Assembly (NCBI GenBank): GCA_016712465.1 | Contig: JADJQZ010000001.1 | Coordinates: 6,448,001-6,512,000, forward strand | DNA length: 64,000 nucleotides | Direction of reading: 5' to 3' | From: Candidatus Obscuribacter sp. | GTDB lineage: Bacteria > Cyanobacteriota > Vampirovibrionia > Obscuribacterales > Obscuribacteraceae | Shown here: positions 8,321-17,113 of the stretch, piece by piece | How the letters are laid out: each line of letters begins with the position of its first letter | How positions within the stretch are numbered: position 1 is the stretch's first letter | Translations under genes and position numbers: made by a program | Notes under the pieces: generated by a model | What the model was told of the DNA's origin: nothing | What the model saw: the letters and a program-made list of their open reading frames with translations, nothing else | Databases searched by the model: none

Positions 8321-9838
8321 ATGGCGGACCTGGAATCAAACGCTCAGTCGGCACCGGAAGGAAACACCGAGCATCAAGGCAGTTGCGCACCGGCAAACGG
8401 TAAACATAACGATTGCGAAGCAGACGCCTCCGGCATCAAGCTCTTCGTCCCCGAAGGCGTAAGGTACAACTGTCAAGGTTGCGGGCGCTGTTGCTCAGGC
8501 TGGTCGGTGGGCATGACCGAGGAAGACTACGGTCGCATCAAAGACATCGACTGGCAATCCCTCCACCCGGAGCTTGCCGGCAAAGAGCTTTTCTTCCACC
8601 GCGAGGAAGAATTCAAAGCCGGTCTGGCCGGACACCCCCACTACACCAAACCAAGAGCAGACGGCTCCTGCCCCTTCCTCATAAACAAATTGTGCTTCAT
8701 TCACGGTCACCTGGGCGAAGACCAGAAGCCCGTCACCTGCAGACTTTTCCCCTACTCTTTTGTAGAAACACCCAGCGGCGTTTACACAGGCGTGGTCTAC
8801 AACAGCATGGCCGCCGCTAAAAACCAGGGCGATCTGCTCACCGACCAGAAAGACGCTCTGCTCGACTACCTGGCCCTGACCAGAAAATACGCCACCGCCC
8901 TCAACAAAACGGCGGCAGCCATGGAAGTGAAGGACAAACCAAAATCCTTAGAAACAGGCGCCCAGGTTGATGCGCCCGTGGAAAGCAATGTGCCTTTTCA
9001 AACAGTCGAGCTTACACTAGGAACGGTAGTCACCTGGGAAGAGTTTCTGGAAGTCGACAACAAGCTCATGGACCTCATGCTCAACCGCAAGGACCTGAAC
9101 ATTTTCCAGGTTTTGCCGGCCGGCTCGGAAATTCTGCAAAAGGCTATCCGCCTCAAACGTGCCGGCAGCCCCATGACCGAGCTGAGAGACTTTGACCCGG
9201 TTGTGGCCTCCGATGCCGATATGACACCAGGGGCGGTGGAAGAAATGACCCTGCGTACAATGTTCTACCGTTTCTTCATCTACCCCATGATCAGGGTGGA
9301 TGAGAAAGGTCTCTGGCAGATGCAGCGACGCAATATTCTCAACCCTGTCAACGCCTTCATGGTGGCGCGCTCGTTCAGCCGCTATACCTTCTCAGCACTG
9401 GGAGCCATTCTCTTCAAGCATGCCAAAGTGCCGGGCGCCGGCAACATGAACCTGGAAGCAGCGGCCAAGAAGCATTTCGAGCCACTCAGCAAAGAACTGG
9501 ATGATTACTTCAAGCGCTGGCTCTACCTCAAACTCTTCGCAAAGACCTACTTTGGTCCTGCTGCCGCCGGTTTCGGCGTCGTTTCCGGCTACAACTGCTT
9601 GATGGCATCCATAATTGCCGTCATGATCTTCGCCAAATGCTGCGCCACCTCCAGAAAGGAAAAAGCGCTCAATATCGATGACATCTACGAAGCCTACTGG
9701 CGCTTGGACCGCGAGCTCTTGACCATGGGACAAGTATCTAAGCAAGAGAGCGTCGCCTTCAACTTCGCCTTTGCCACTCCCAGGCTCTTTCACAAGATGC
9801 TCTTCGAATTGCAGCAGGGCTTCAAGGGCGGTAGCTAA
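8321..9838 (+). CDS. YkgJ-family cysteine-cluster (CxxCxxCC) protein
   Basis: 505 residues. Cys51, Cys54, Cys57 and Cys58 form the CxxCxxCC start of the zinc/iron-chelating YkgJ family (PF03692), the group that contains flagellin lysine N-methylase FliB. Further conserved elements follow: GSCPFLINKLCFIH and PVTCRLFPYSF. The C-terminal 300 residues are helical and include two moderately hydrophobic segments (AAAGFGVVSGYNCLMASIIAVMIFA). Metal binding is well supported; methyltransferase activity is not shown. No flagellar genes are nearby. Thirty-five bp after the small membrane protein, same strand. Confidence 0.85.
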   Translation: MADLESNAQSAPEGNTEHQGSCAPANGKHNDCEADASGIKLFVPEGVRYNCQGCGRCCSGWSVGMTEEDYGRIKDIDWQSLHPELAGKELFFHREEEFKAGLAGHPHYTKPRADGSCPFLINKLCFIHGHLGEDQKPVTCRLFPYSFVETPSGVYTGVVYNSMAAAKNQGDLLTDQKDALLDYLALTRKYATALNKTAAAMEVKDKPKSLETGAQVDAPVESNVPFQTVELTLGTVVTWEEFLEVDNKLMDLMLNRKDLNIFQVLPAGSEILQKAIRLKRAGSPMTELRDFDPVVASDADMTPGAVEEMTLRTMFYRFFIYPMIRVDEKGLWQMQRRNILNPVNAFMVARSFSRYTFSALGAILFKHAKVPGAGNMNLEAAAKKHFEPLSKELDDYFKRWLYLKLFAKTYFGPAAAGFGVVSGYNCLMASIIAVMIFAKCCATSRKEKALNIDDIYEAYWRLDRELLTMGQVSKQESVAFNFAFATPRLFHKMLFELQQGFKGGS

Positions 9839-9839
9839 T

Positions 9840-11105
9840 CTAGCTTTTTCTGGAATTAGCTGAACCAGTGCTGGTCTTGCGCGCCGGCGTAGACTTGCAC
9901 CTGACTAAATGCTGAGAAACATCTTCCCACATCCGTTCTAAGGTCTCACGTTTGTTAAAGCTAAATGCCTTCAGATAATCTTGCAGGGCAAGATTGTAGC
10001 TGCGGGTTCTAAGAAAAAACTTGGCTCTGTATATGTATGGAAACCATGATCGCGGTCGCAGCTCAATAGATTTGTTCAGATCAGAAATGGCCGCATCGTA
10101 GTCACCAGTCATCTCATAGGCCAGGGCTCTTGCCGCATAGATAGCTCCAATCTCGGGCTTTAGTCTAACCGCCCCACTAAAAGCCGCCAGAGCACTCTTG
10201 CAACGTCCCCATTTAAGCAGCGTGTATCCTTTATCAACCAAGGCAATGTGGTTCTCTGGTTCCAACTCGATTGCGGAATCAAAGTCAACAACCGCTGCAG
10301 CGAAGTCATTTAACAAGTCCTTTGAATAAGCTCGCCCACATAGAGCATTCACATGCCCTGGCGCCAGCGCCAGAGCACGATTGAACGCTTCTACGGCTTG
10401 TGAAAACTCACCCAACTCATTACGCAATTGTCCTGCAAGCACATAAGTCTCCGGAGCACCTGGCTGAATGGCCAGCACTTTTGTTATTGCCGCCCGTGCT
10501 TCCGTTTTGTTGCCCATCTTGATGTAAAGCCTGGCCATAGCCACGAAGTTTCCCTGAGCATCATCACCTTTAAGGCAGGGAATCAACGATTTGCGAATTG
10601 AGAGTGCTCCTGCACTATCACCGGAGAAACCCATTGCGTTAGCCAGGCTGGCTTTGTATCTGGTTTCTTGCGGACACAAGACAATTGCCTTCTGCAAATC
10701 TTTTATCGAATCGAAATAGTTATCCAGTGAAGAAAGCGCCAGTGCCCGGCTGTAATAGACATCTCCATCAACCAAACCAAGCGAAATTGCCGTGCTGTAG
10801 TCTCTAATGGCGCCTTGGAAGTCACACAGATCAAATCTACAGTCTCCCCTCTCAGCGTAGAGCCGTTCGTCCTGGGGAACTAACTTGATAGCCTCATTGA
10901 ACAACTGCACAGCCGGACGGCAATTACCCTCCTTTACTTGATTCCAGGCAGCATTGTAATAGCTTAAGGCAAGCTTGCTGGCTTCTGTACGAACTTTTGT
11001 CTTCTGGTTTAAGGCAGCAGACCTGCCTTGATTGGACGAAGCAACCGCCGCTGCACAAAGTGCCACGACCAGTCCTGCTGCAACAATCCACTTTCCCGTC
11101 TTCAT
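9840..11105 (-). CDS. Secreted or anchored TPR protein
   Basis: 421 residues. Signal peptide MKTGKWIVAAGLVVALCAAA with an Ala-rich end. From about residue 45 to 385 there are some nine 34-residue TPR units ('AVQLFNEAIKLVPQDERLYA', 'AIRDYSTAISLGLVDGDVYY', 'AVEAFNRALALAPGHVNALC', 'AAISDLNKSIELRPRSWFPY'). The C-terminus is Ser/Thr/Lys-rich. Extracytoplasmic scaffold by inference. Its stop is 1 bp from the end of the convergent cysteine-cluster gene. Confidence 0.87.
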   Translation of the reverse strand: MKTGKWIVAAGLVVALCAAAVASSNQGRSAALNQKTKVRTEASKLALSYYNAAWNQVKEGNCRPAVQLFNEAIKLVPQDERLYAERGDCRFDLCDFQGAIRDYSTAISLGLVDGDVYYSRALALSSLDNYFDSIKDLQKAIVLCPQETRYKASLANAMGFSGDSAGALSIRKSLIPCLKGDDAQGNFVAMARLYIKMGNKTEARAAITKVLAIQPGAPETYVLAGQLRNELGEFSQAVEAFNRALALAPGHVNALCGRAYSKDLLNDFAAAVVDFDSAIELEPENHIALVDKGYTLLKWGRCKSALAAFSGAVRLKPEIGAIYAARALAYEMTGDYDAAISDLNKSIELRPRSWFPYIYRAKFFLRTRSYNLALQDYLKAFSFNKRETLERMWEDVSQHLVRCKSTPARKTSTGSANSRKS

Positions 11106-11223
11106 TCCGCCATATTAGGCCAAGTGCAGCCAGCTGAATATGGTGGAATTACCTATCTGTCACTGCAGAAAGTCGGTACCCCTTTTGGCAGACGTGTTCA
11201 AGATTACGACGGCATGGCGGCTC

Positions 11224-11877
11224 TTAACTGCGGCTGGAAATCTCAAGGCTCGCAACTAGCTTTCGTATCACCTTCATTGAATCCGCAAAATATTCCTCCC
11301 GGTCGGTACCGGTGATTATGAAGAGCGCTCCTTTGACGGCATGGACAGCCACGATACCTCTAGCCTTCACCTGACCACCGTATGCTCCGCTATACTCGAC
11401 GGCTGCTACTTCTTTTCCGCCGGCAATAACCAATTTGGTTGCTTTCTGCTGATAGTCAGTCCATCTCTGTTTATAGGGATGCAGCATCCCTTCGGTCATC
11501 TCCGAGACAGAAGGCAAAGCCCCATTACTATCGGGAAGCATTATCAAAATACCTAAGACCAGCCGGCTTTTGTCGCCGCGCTCCTTGCCCAGAAAATTGA
11601 AACTCCTTGTGCCGCGGTGATCAAGCACCTGAAGTTTCAGCTCCTCCGGCACCACCAGGCTGAACCTGTGCTTCTCATAAGAGAACGAAGACTTGCCGCT
11701 CTTGACCGCACTCACCTTCGCATTCTCGGCAGCATCGATGCCTTCTTGAACCTCTGCCTGATCTCTAGCGGTAATAGCAGGTACTGCTTGCTTTTGCGCC
11801 AGAGTGGGCTGCCAGCCCGGCCAGAAAGCCAGTGCCATAGCGACCAAATTCACAACCAAAGAGTTTGTTTTTCTCAT
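11224..11877 (-). CDS. Secreted protein, possible PsbP/Mog1-like fold
   Basis: ATG 11877 (MRKTNSLVVNLVAMALAFW) starts a signal peptide ending ...PTLAQ; the frame extends to 11949 but the first 24 residues are probably not used. The mature part begins with a helix and then FSYEKHRFSLVVPEELKLQV, a Phe-x-V-x-x-P strand-turn that resembles the opening of PsbP/DcrB-type domains ('y.~.f.i.~P.gw'). Repeated strands and a final helix (YFADSMKVIRKLVASLEI) fit that fold. The assignment is by eye and tentative. Same strand as the TPR gene downstream, 118 bp apart. Confidence 0.7.
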   Translation of the reverse strand: MRKTNSLVVNLVAMALAFWPGWQPTLAQKQAVPAITARDQAEVQEGIDAAENAKVSAVKSGKSSFSYEKHRFSLVVPEELKLQVLDHRGTRSFNFLGKERGDKSRLVLGILIMLPDSNGALPSVSEMTEGMLHPYKQRWTDYQQKATKLVIAGGKEVAAVEYSGAYGGQVKARGIVAVHAVKGALFIITGTDREEYFADSMKVIRKLVASLEISSRS

Positions 11878-12063
11878 ACCAGAACCTGAAAACGCCCAAC
11901 ATGCACATAGTAGCCCGGTCGCTTTAAAAGCAGCCACCGGGAAGATCAAAGACTGTTATCAGAAAGTAAACTTTCCAGCGATGAATTGCCGCCAAGACTC
12001 AGCGAGCCGGCCACGAAGCCTGCCCAATTATGGCTACCGGAAAACCATGTAGTTTCTCAGGGC

Positions 12064-13176
12064 CTACTTGGCGCAAAGAATGCCTTTCTCAGTCAGTTTG
12101 CGTTTCAGTTCTGGTATTGCCGCTCTGGCAGCCTTGATACCAGCCTCATAACCGCGCTTGGCGTCACCCTTGTTGCGTGACAGCAAGCCGATGCCCTCGG
12201 TATCGGGGTGAATAACTATATCGGCGTCTTTCCCCTGATCTACGTCCTGATAGTTGAGCTGTATGCGCAAAGCCTGTTTGCTCATAGAGCCCATCTTGCG
12301 GAAATTATCCAGGGGAACTGGCTTGAGCGGTTCATCTATGTCCACGGCAATGACAAAATCAGCACCCATGTCGCGCACATGATTGACGGGCACGTTGCAA
12401 ATCAAACCGCCATCACAAAACAGTTTCTGCCCTATTTGCACAGGCTTTCTCACACCTGGAACAGCAGTACTGGCCTGCATGGCAGTGCCGAGATCGCCTT
12501 CCGTAATGCGACAGCTTTCACCGTCAACAACGCTGGTCACAACGGCTGCGAAAGGAATCTTGAGCTTCTCGATGGTGTTGTGAGTGCCGGCCAGCTTATT
12601 GGCATAATTGCGGAACTTAACACCGTTGTATAGACCGTCATAAGGGTGGTAGCCGAAGAACCTGGGCATAACCATAATGGGCGCCACGAGGACACGCACC
12701 GAAATCGGCACTGTCATAAACTCTTTCATCAACTCAGCATCTTCAAATTTGGTAGCCAACTCATCAATGTTCATGCCGGAAGCATAAAGCCCACCAACTA
12801 CGCTGCCGATACTGGTGCCGGCAATTACATCTATCGGTATGCCTTCTTCTTGCAAGACCTTCAATACGCCCACATGAGCAGCACCACGGGCGCCACCACC
12901 ACCGAGGGCTAGTCCGATGCGCGGACGACCTTTCTTGCTATCTTGAGCAGCGGTGCTGCTTGCGCTTGCGTCTGCTTGCGTAGGTGCGGCAGCCGGGGCT
13001 CCGGTCTCATCGGCAGAAGGAGCAGGATTAGAGCCTTTCTGAGCGGCATCAGTGCTCTTGTTCTCACAACAAGAAGACTTATCAGCATTACCATCACAAT
13101 CGGCAAAGGCCACAAAATTCGAGCCCATACTCAAACTGAGAGCAGTCGCCAAACAAAGCAAATGAGAAACTTTCAT
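12064..13176 (-). CDS. Exported patatin-like phospholipase (RssA/NTE type)
   Basis: 370 residues from ATG 13176, which begins a signal peptide (MKVSHLLCLATALSLSMGSN). An Ala/Ser-rich linker of about 50 residues follows, then the patatin domain: oxyanion loop GLALGGGGARGAAHVGVL, nucleophile elbow GTSIG (Ser about 122), and the catalytic Asp in FCDGG. These Ser-Asp dyad enzymes hydrolyse acyl esters of phospholipids. The domain matches the RssA/NTE branch (GVLKVLQEEGIPIDVIAGTS). Extracytoplasmic location is inferred from the signal peptide. The ORF could start at 13197 but that prefix breaks the signal-peptide pattern. Confidence 0.9.
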   Translation of the reverse strand: MKVSHLLCLATALSLSMGSNFVAFADCDGNADKSSCCENKSTDAAQKGSNPAPSADETGAPAAAPTQADASASSTAAQDSKKGRPRIGLALGGGGARGAAHVGVLKVLQEEGIPIDVIAGTSIGSVVGGLYASGMNIDELATKFEDAELMKEFMTVPISVRVLVAPIMVMPRFFGYHPYDGLYNGVKFRNYANKLAGTHNTIEKLKIPFAAVVTSVVDGESCRITEGDLGTAMQASTAVPGVRKPVQIGQKLFCDGGLICNVPVNHVRDMGADFVIAVDIDEPLKPVPLDNFRKMGSMSKQALRIQLNYQDVDQGKDADIVIHPDTEGIGLLSRNKGDAKRGYEAGIKAARAAIPELKRKLTEKGILCAK

Positions 13177-13425
13177 GCAGCAATCCCCGAAAAACACAAG
13201 GTCATTGACCAGGTGGCGATTTTAGCAGGTCGGCGCGTTTACGTCCTTGACAGGCTCTAAGGGTGGCGGCAAAACCGTCAAAAGCTGGTACTGGTGGGCA
13301 ATACCAACTTAACAGGGATCGCGGTCTCGACCCCGTAACTGACTTCTATTAACACCGGCTCACTCTTGAGAAAGGCTGGTACAAAGGGTAAAGTACCTTT
13401 GGGCAACAAAATAAAAAGAGTAGGG

Positions 13426-14475
13426 ATGCAACCTCAGTCACAAAACAGAATGAAATTACAGGCTGGTACAAACAGCCTCTTCATCTTGGCCATGATCGCA
13501 TTTACCTTTGCTACCGGGAACTCAGCCTCCCTTGCCCAGAATCAAAACGAGAGGCTGGGAGGGAAAAGATTGCAGGCTGCTCTGGACCATGCAAGACAAT
13601 CTGCCGGCAAAGCAAGGATTCTGGGAAATAAGATGACCGCAAAAGAGGCCGAGGAATTTTACCAAGAAGCAGATAAGCTGCTGGATCATAAGCGCATACT
13701 TGAAGCCAGAGACATAATGCAGGCCGTCTGTGCAACCAAACATGCGAACCCTGGTTACTACATGCTCTTAAGCAGAACCTACAAGACTGAAATGGGTGAT
13801 ACTGAAAGCGGTAGACCAGTCAACAAGTATCTTGATAAAGCGATTTCCTTAGACCCAAACTTCAGCGAAGCCTGGTTGGACAAAGCAAGCATATGCTTGA
13901 TGGAAGGCAACCTAGATGAAGCACTGAAGTACACCAACAGAGCCCTGGCTTGCAAACCACCTCATCAAGATTGCTTCCACGTGAAGGCAAATATTCATGC
14001 TACTAAGAAGCAATTCAAAGAAGCTCTGGTATGGATTGAAAAAGCCGAGAAAGTTGATCCCTATGCTGCTTCCATTTTTAGGGACAAAGCCACTATTCTG
14101 GAAAACCTTAGCAGATACGAAGACGCTATAACCAATTATCGGAAAGCCTATGAGCTTAAGAAACAAGACTGGACGATATTTCAGATAGTCCGTTGCCAGG
14201 AAACGCAAAAGAAATATAGTGACGCCATCAGTACCATGAACATACTTCTTAAGGCTAACCCCAATGACGGAGAAGCTTTTCGTACTCGTGCCAGACTAAA
14301 ATTGAAGAACAAGGATCTGCCCGGCGCCTTGCAAGACCTCAATCGCAATATAGATTTAGAGCCTACCGCAACCAGCTACATGGAAAGAGCCAACATTTAT
14401 AAACTCATGGGCGACAAAACAAAAGCAGAAGCAGATCTCCGAGAAGCAAAGAAACTCACCGATTCTCCCTTTTGA
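13426..14475 (+). CDS. Secreted TPR protein
   Basis: About 349 residues. ATG 13426 is preceded by GAGTAGGG; a more internal ATG (13450) would also retain the signal peptide LQAGTNSLFILAMIAFTFAT. After a polar stretch, TPR units run from about residue 90 to the end ('YLDKAISLDPNFSEAWLDKA', 'ALKYTNRALACKPPHQDCFH', 'AITNYRKAYELKKQDWTIFQ', 'ALQDLNRNIDLEPTATSYME'). Extracytoplasmic by inference. It lies 77 bp before another secreted TPR gene on the same strand; the two may be co-transcribed. Confidence 0.85.
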   Translation: MQPQSQNRMKLQAGTNSLFILAMIAFTFATGNSASLAQNQNERLGGKRLQAALDHARQSAGKARILGNKMTAKEAEEFYQEADKLLDHKRILEARDIMQAVCATKHANPGYYMLLSRTYKTEMGDTESGRPVNKYLDKAISLDPNFSEAWLDKASICLMEGNLDEALKYTNRALACKPPHQDCFHVKANIHATKKQFKEALVWIEKAEKVDPYAASIFRDKATILENLSRYEDAITNYRKAYELKKQDWTIFQIVRCQETQKKYSDAISTMNILLKANPNDGEAFRTRARLKLKNKDLPGALQDLNRNIDLEPTATSYMERANIYKLMGDKTKAEADLREAKKLTDSPF

Positions 14476-14552
14476 AATTTCCGCTACTCCTGCGACTCTC
14501 GATCACATCCGCAAACTCAATTGGCAGCAATACTCAAACCTAGAGCCCATCA

Positions 14553-15491
14553 ATGCACAAACGCAAATATCATCGCCTCTTTCTCACCATGAGCCCAATA
14601 CTTTTCTGTTCGTCTCTATCCATTTTGGCAATGGAACAGGCACAGGCAGCGGGTAAAGACCCTATTCAGACAAGGATAGAAACAGCCGATAAGTATCTGA
14701 GAGAAGACCACGCGGAAAAAGCCAAAGACATACTCATCGAGGTAGTCAAAGCCAGACCAAAAAATGCCATAGCATGGGTGCTATTAGGGCAAGCCTTTCA
14801 AGACCTGGGTGTACTCGACCGCACCTACGGTTCGGCAAAACAATGCTATTTGAAAGCTCTAGAAATTCAGCCCAACATGAGCCGCGCCTACACTAAAATG
14901 GGCGAACTGTCAGCCATAGACGGCGATTACATCACCGAGTTGGGCTACCTGGAAAAAGCTCTCAAGTGCCCCAACCCTGATAAGTTTGCTCTCAAAGCTC
15001 AGGCTGTGGCTTACAGCAATCTCAAACGAGACAAAATGGCGTTGGAAAGCTACATGAAGTTTATGGCACACCCCACCACCAATAAAGACAATCCAATCGT
15101 TCTGAAATCTCTGGCCAACCTGCAGGAAAATGCCGGCAAATACGACGACTGCCTTTTGACCCTGGACAAACTCGAAAAGCCCGGCAAGAAAGCGGAATAC
15201 GAGCACCAGCGAGCCCGGTGCTACGAAAAGAGCGGCAAGGCAGATCAAGCCATTGCCATTTACAGTGCCATGCTCTCTGTCAAAGGCAATGAAGGAGATG
15301 AGCTGGCGCTGTCTAAGCGGGCTGAGCTGTATGAGCGTCTGGGACGCTATAAAGAGGCCATGAAAGACTTGGACACACTTGTTTCCGGCGAACCAAGCGC
15401 CAGTGCCTACAAGAAACGAGCCGCCCTCTGGCAAAAGATGGGGAATCCGGCCAGAGCCAGGCAAGACCTGGAGAAAAGCAATTCTATTTAG
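14553..15491 (+). CDS. Secreted TPR protein
   Basis: 312 residues. N-terminus MHKRKYHRLFLTMSPILFCS followed by SSLSILAMEQAQA is a signal peptide. Mature residues 40-310 are TPRs ('AKDILIEVVKARPKNAIAWV', 'AKQCYLKALEIQPNMSRAYT', 'AIAIYSAMLSVKGNEGDELA', 'AMKDLDTLVSGEPSASAYKK'). Shares architecture with the upstream gene (13426) and the two probably arose by duplication of an exported TPR gene, although sequence identity is low by eye. Function unknown beyond protein binding. Confidence 0.85.
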   Translation: MHKRKYHRLFLTMSPILFCSSLSILAMEQAQAAGKDPIQTRIETADKYLREDHAEKAKDILIEVVKARPKNAIAWVLLGQAFQDLGVLDRTYGSAKQCYLKALEIQPNMSRAYTKMGELSAIDGDYITELGYLEKALKCPNPDKFALKAQAVAYSNLKRDKMALESYMKFMAHPTTNKDNPIVLKSLANLQENAGKYDDCLLTLDKLEKPGKKAEYEHQRARCYEKSGKADQAIAIYSAMLSVKGNEGDELALSKRAELYERLGRYKEAMKDLDTLVSGEPSASAYKKRAALWQKMGNPARARQDLEKSNSI

Positions 15492-15505
15492 TTATTGCCG
15501 GGAAA

Positions 15506-16102
15506 TCAGTCCTCGATTTCCTTCGTTGAAGTAACAAGCGTGGCAAACAGGTCTTTCAGTGCTGCCAGAGTAGCATTGTGCAACTCGGCTGCTTTCACAA
15601 GGCCGCCGTTAATATCGGGAAGATCGCGAGTGGCACAAGCTGAGCCCACCAGGGTAACAGGATAGCCCAGGGAGTGAGCGGAACGAACCGTGGTGCTGAT
15701 GCAGGCATGGGTCATAAAGCCTGTGACGATGAGGTCCTTAATGCCTGCCTTTTGCAACTGTTCATGCAAATCCGTGCCGGCAAAAGAGCTGGGCTGTTGC
15801 TTGTCTACAATAGCCTCACCGGCAGCCGGTGTGAGAGCATCGACAATCTGGAAATACTTACCGTCCGGGGCAAAGATTGGCGCACCATCGAAGGTTTTGT
15901 GGCGTATGTGCCAGACTTTTGTTTCAAGCTTTCTGGCTCGCTCTAGCAAAGCGGATATTTCTCCTACAGCCTTTTCAAAACCTGTAAGAGGAACAGCACC
16001 GTCTTGATACTCCCTTTGAGCATCAACAATAATAAGCGCACTCTTCGAAAGCCGACTGGGCTTCTGTTCAGCATTCAACATTTGCAAGAGCGTCTGAGCC
16101 AT
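15506..16102 (-). CDS. Isochorismatase-like cysteine hydrolase
   Basis: 198 residues, the usual size. The cysteine-hydrolase triad is visible: Asp27 in ALIIVDAQREY, Lys101 in IVDKQQPSSFAGTDL and Cys134 in VTGFMTHACISTTVRSA. The family (PF00857) includes isochorismatase, nicotinamidase and N-carbamoyl-amide hydrolases. The 'GFMTHACISTTVRSA..LGY' stretch is closest to the generic group often annotated as hydrolase of amides; the metal-binding D-x-H of nicotinamidases is not evident, so nicotinamidase is less likely. Cytosolic. Convergent with the TPR gene. Confidence 0.88.
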   Translation of the reverse strand: MAQTLLQMLNAEQKPSRLSKSALIIVDAQREYQDGAVPLTGFEKAVGEISALLERARKLETKVWHIRHKTFDGAPIFAPDGKYFQIVDALTPAAGEAIVDKQQPSSFAGTDLHEQLQKAGIKDLIVTGFMTHACISTTVRSAHSLGYPVTLVGSACATRDLPDINGGLVKAAELHNATLAALKDLFATLVTSTKEIED

Positions 16103-16200
16103 GGTTTTCCCCTTTGATTCAATAGCGGCAGAGCCTTATTTTAGCCTGTGGCAACCGGCAAGCATCTAGCAATTTGGTTAAGAATAGAGGTCTCAGCTGT

Positions 16201-16551
16201 TCACTGCATGTTCTTTGTCTGACTGACCACGGCTGAAAACGCCTTGGAAATAGCAGCACTCAAGGCGCCCTGAGTGATGCCGCAGGAGGTACCTAAAACA
16301 AGAAAGGAAACTGGCCAGATAATCAAAGCCATTTTTCTGTACCAACTGCTATAAAAAAGCATCATTACGGGAGGAATTGGAAAGCAGAGCAGATACAAGT
16401 TGCTCATAAACAGCACCCCAAAAGATTTGGGCATTATCATGAAAAGCAAAACACCAAAGACCCAATACAAGAATGGGTAAAACCAGCAAACAACCACAAA
16501 CCAGGCTGGGGGTTTTGAGGATAACCAACCATTAGGATTTTTCGCATACAT
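16201..16551 (-). CDS. Small membrane protein, paralogue of 16643-16987
   Basis: 116 residues from ATG 16551, which has GCGAGG 7 nt upstream; the frame extends to 16578 but without a ribosome-binding site. Three hydrophobic segments are visible (PPAWFVVVCWFYPFLYWVFG, a central FMSNLYLLCFPIPPVMMLFY, and ALIIWPVSFLVLGTS). The C-terminal 22 residues (ITQGALSAAISKAFSAVVSQ then TKN) are almost identical to those of the next gene upstream, while the middle has diverged. No family recognised. A perfect 10-bp inverted repeat overlaps its Shine-Dalgarno and start codon. Confidence 0.65.
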   Translation of the reverse strand: MYAKNPNGWLSSKPPAWFVVVCWFYPFLYWVFGVLLFMIMPKSFGVLFMSNLYLLCFPIPPVMMLFYSSWYRKMALIIWPVSFLVLGTSCGITQGALSAAISKAFSAVVSQTKNMQ

Positions 16552-16596
16552 GTCGGTACCTCGCCTTATCAACTCCATTTGTAGCCGGTACCGACA
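16551..16596 (-). promoter_or_regulatory. Inverted repeat that would mask the ribosome-binding site of 16201-16551
   Basis: In the transcript, TGTCGGTACC (rc of 16587-16596) is perfectly complementary to GGTACCGACA (rc of 16551-16560), 26 nt apart. The 3' arm includes the last GG of the Shine-Dalgarno GAGG and the A of the AUG, so folding would block initiation. A thermosensor, protein-binding operator or attenuating hairpin are all possible; no ligand is suggested by the sequence. Confidence 0.45.
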
Positions 16597-16642
16597 ATAA
16601 AGCAGAAAGCCGACTGGTCAAGGACTGAATTGCATCAATTTT

Positions 16643-16987
16643 TCAATGTAGGTTCTTTGTCTGACTGACCACGGCTGAAAATGCCTTGGAGATAGCAGCA
16701 CTTAAGGCGCCCTGAGTTATGCTGCAAGACATTCCCCAGAGCAATAACCACACCGGCAAAACTACCAGAAATGCTTTTCTAAACCAGGCGCTCCGATCAT
16801 ATAAAAACGCTACGGACACAGGAAAACCAACCAGAACTAAAGGACCGTAAATCCCTCCAAGATTCGAATCCGGCGGCAGCATTCGCAGTGGCAGACCAAC
16901 CACAAATACATACAATATGGGATAACACCAGAATAAAACTATGTACCAGGCAGGAGGCTCGCTACCTCTAGGTTCTTCCGAATTCAA
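16643..16987 (-). CDS. Small membrane protein, paralogue of 16201-16551
   Basis: About 114 residues when started at TTG 16987, which has GCGAGG 7 nt upstream exactly as in its paralogue; ATG 17017 in the same frame is an alternative. PPAWYIVLFWCYPILYVFVV matches the paralogue's first helix, two more hydrophobic segments follow, and the C-terminus ITQGALSAAISKAFSAVVSQ is identical. The strong conservation of the tail at both protein and DNA level (about 75 nt nearly identical) against divergent helices suggests that the tail is the functional part or was homogenised by recombination. Confidence 0.62.
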   Translation of the reverse strand: MNSEEPRGSEPPAWYIVLFWCYPILYVFVVGLPLRMLPPDSNLGGIYGPLVLVGFPVSVAFLYDRSAWFRKAFLVVLPVWLLLWGMSCSITQGALSAAISKAFSAVVSQTKNLH

Positions 16988-17113
16988 GCCTAAACCTCGC
17001 CCAAGTTCAACGCACACATCAATTCCAGCCTAGCACCGGGCAACACGGTTGTGTTCCGACACAAGCCCATAGATGAACATTCATTGCCGGGCACCTGGTG
17101 CTCACGCTAGTAA

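Noticed and set aside
11172..11310. GTCGGTACC copies at 11172-11180 and 11302-11310 matching the arm of the 16551-16596 stem
   Set aside because: GGTACC is itself palindromic and occurs at several other places; no paired arm or common position relative to genes, so treated as chance.
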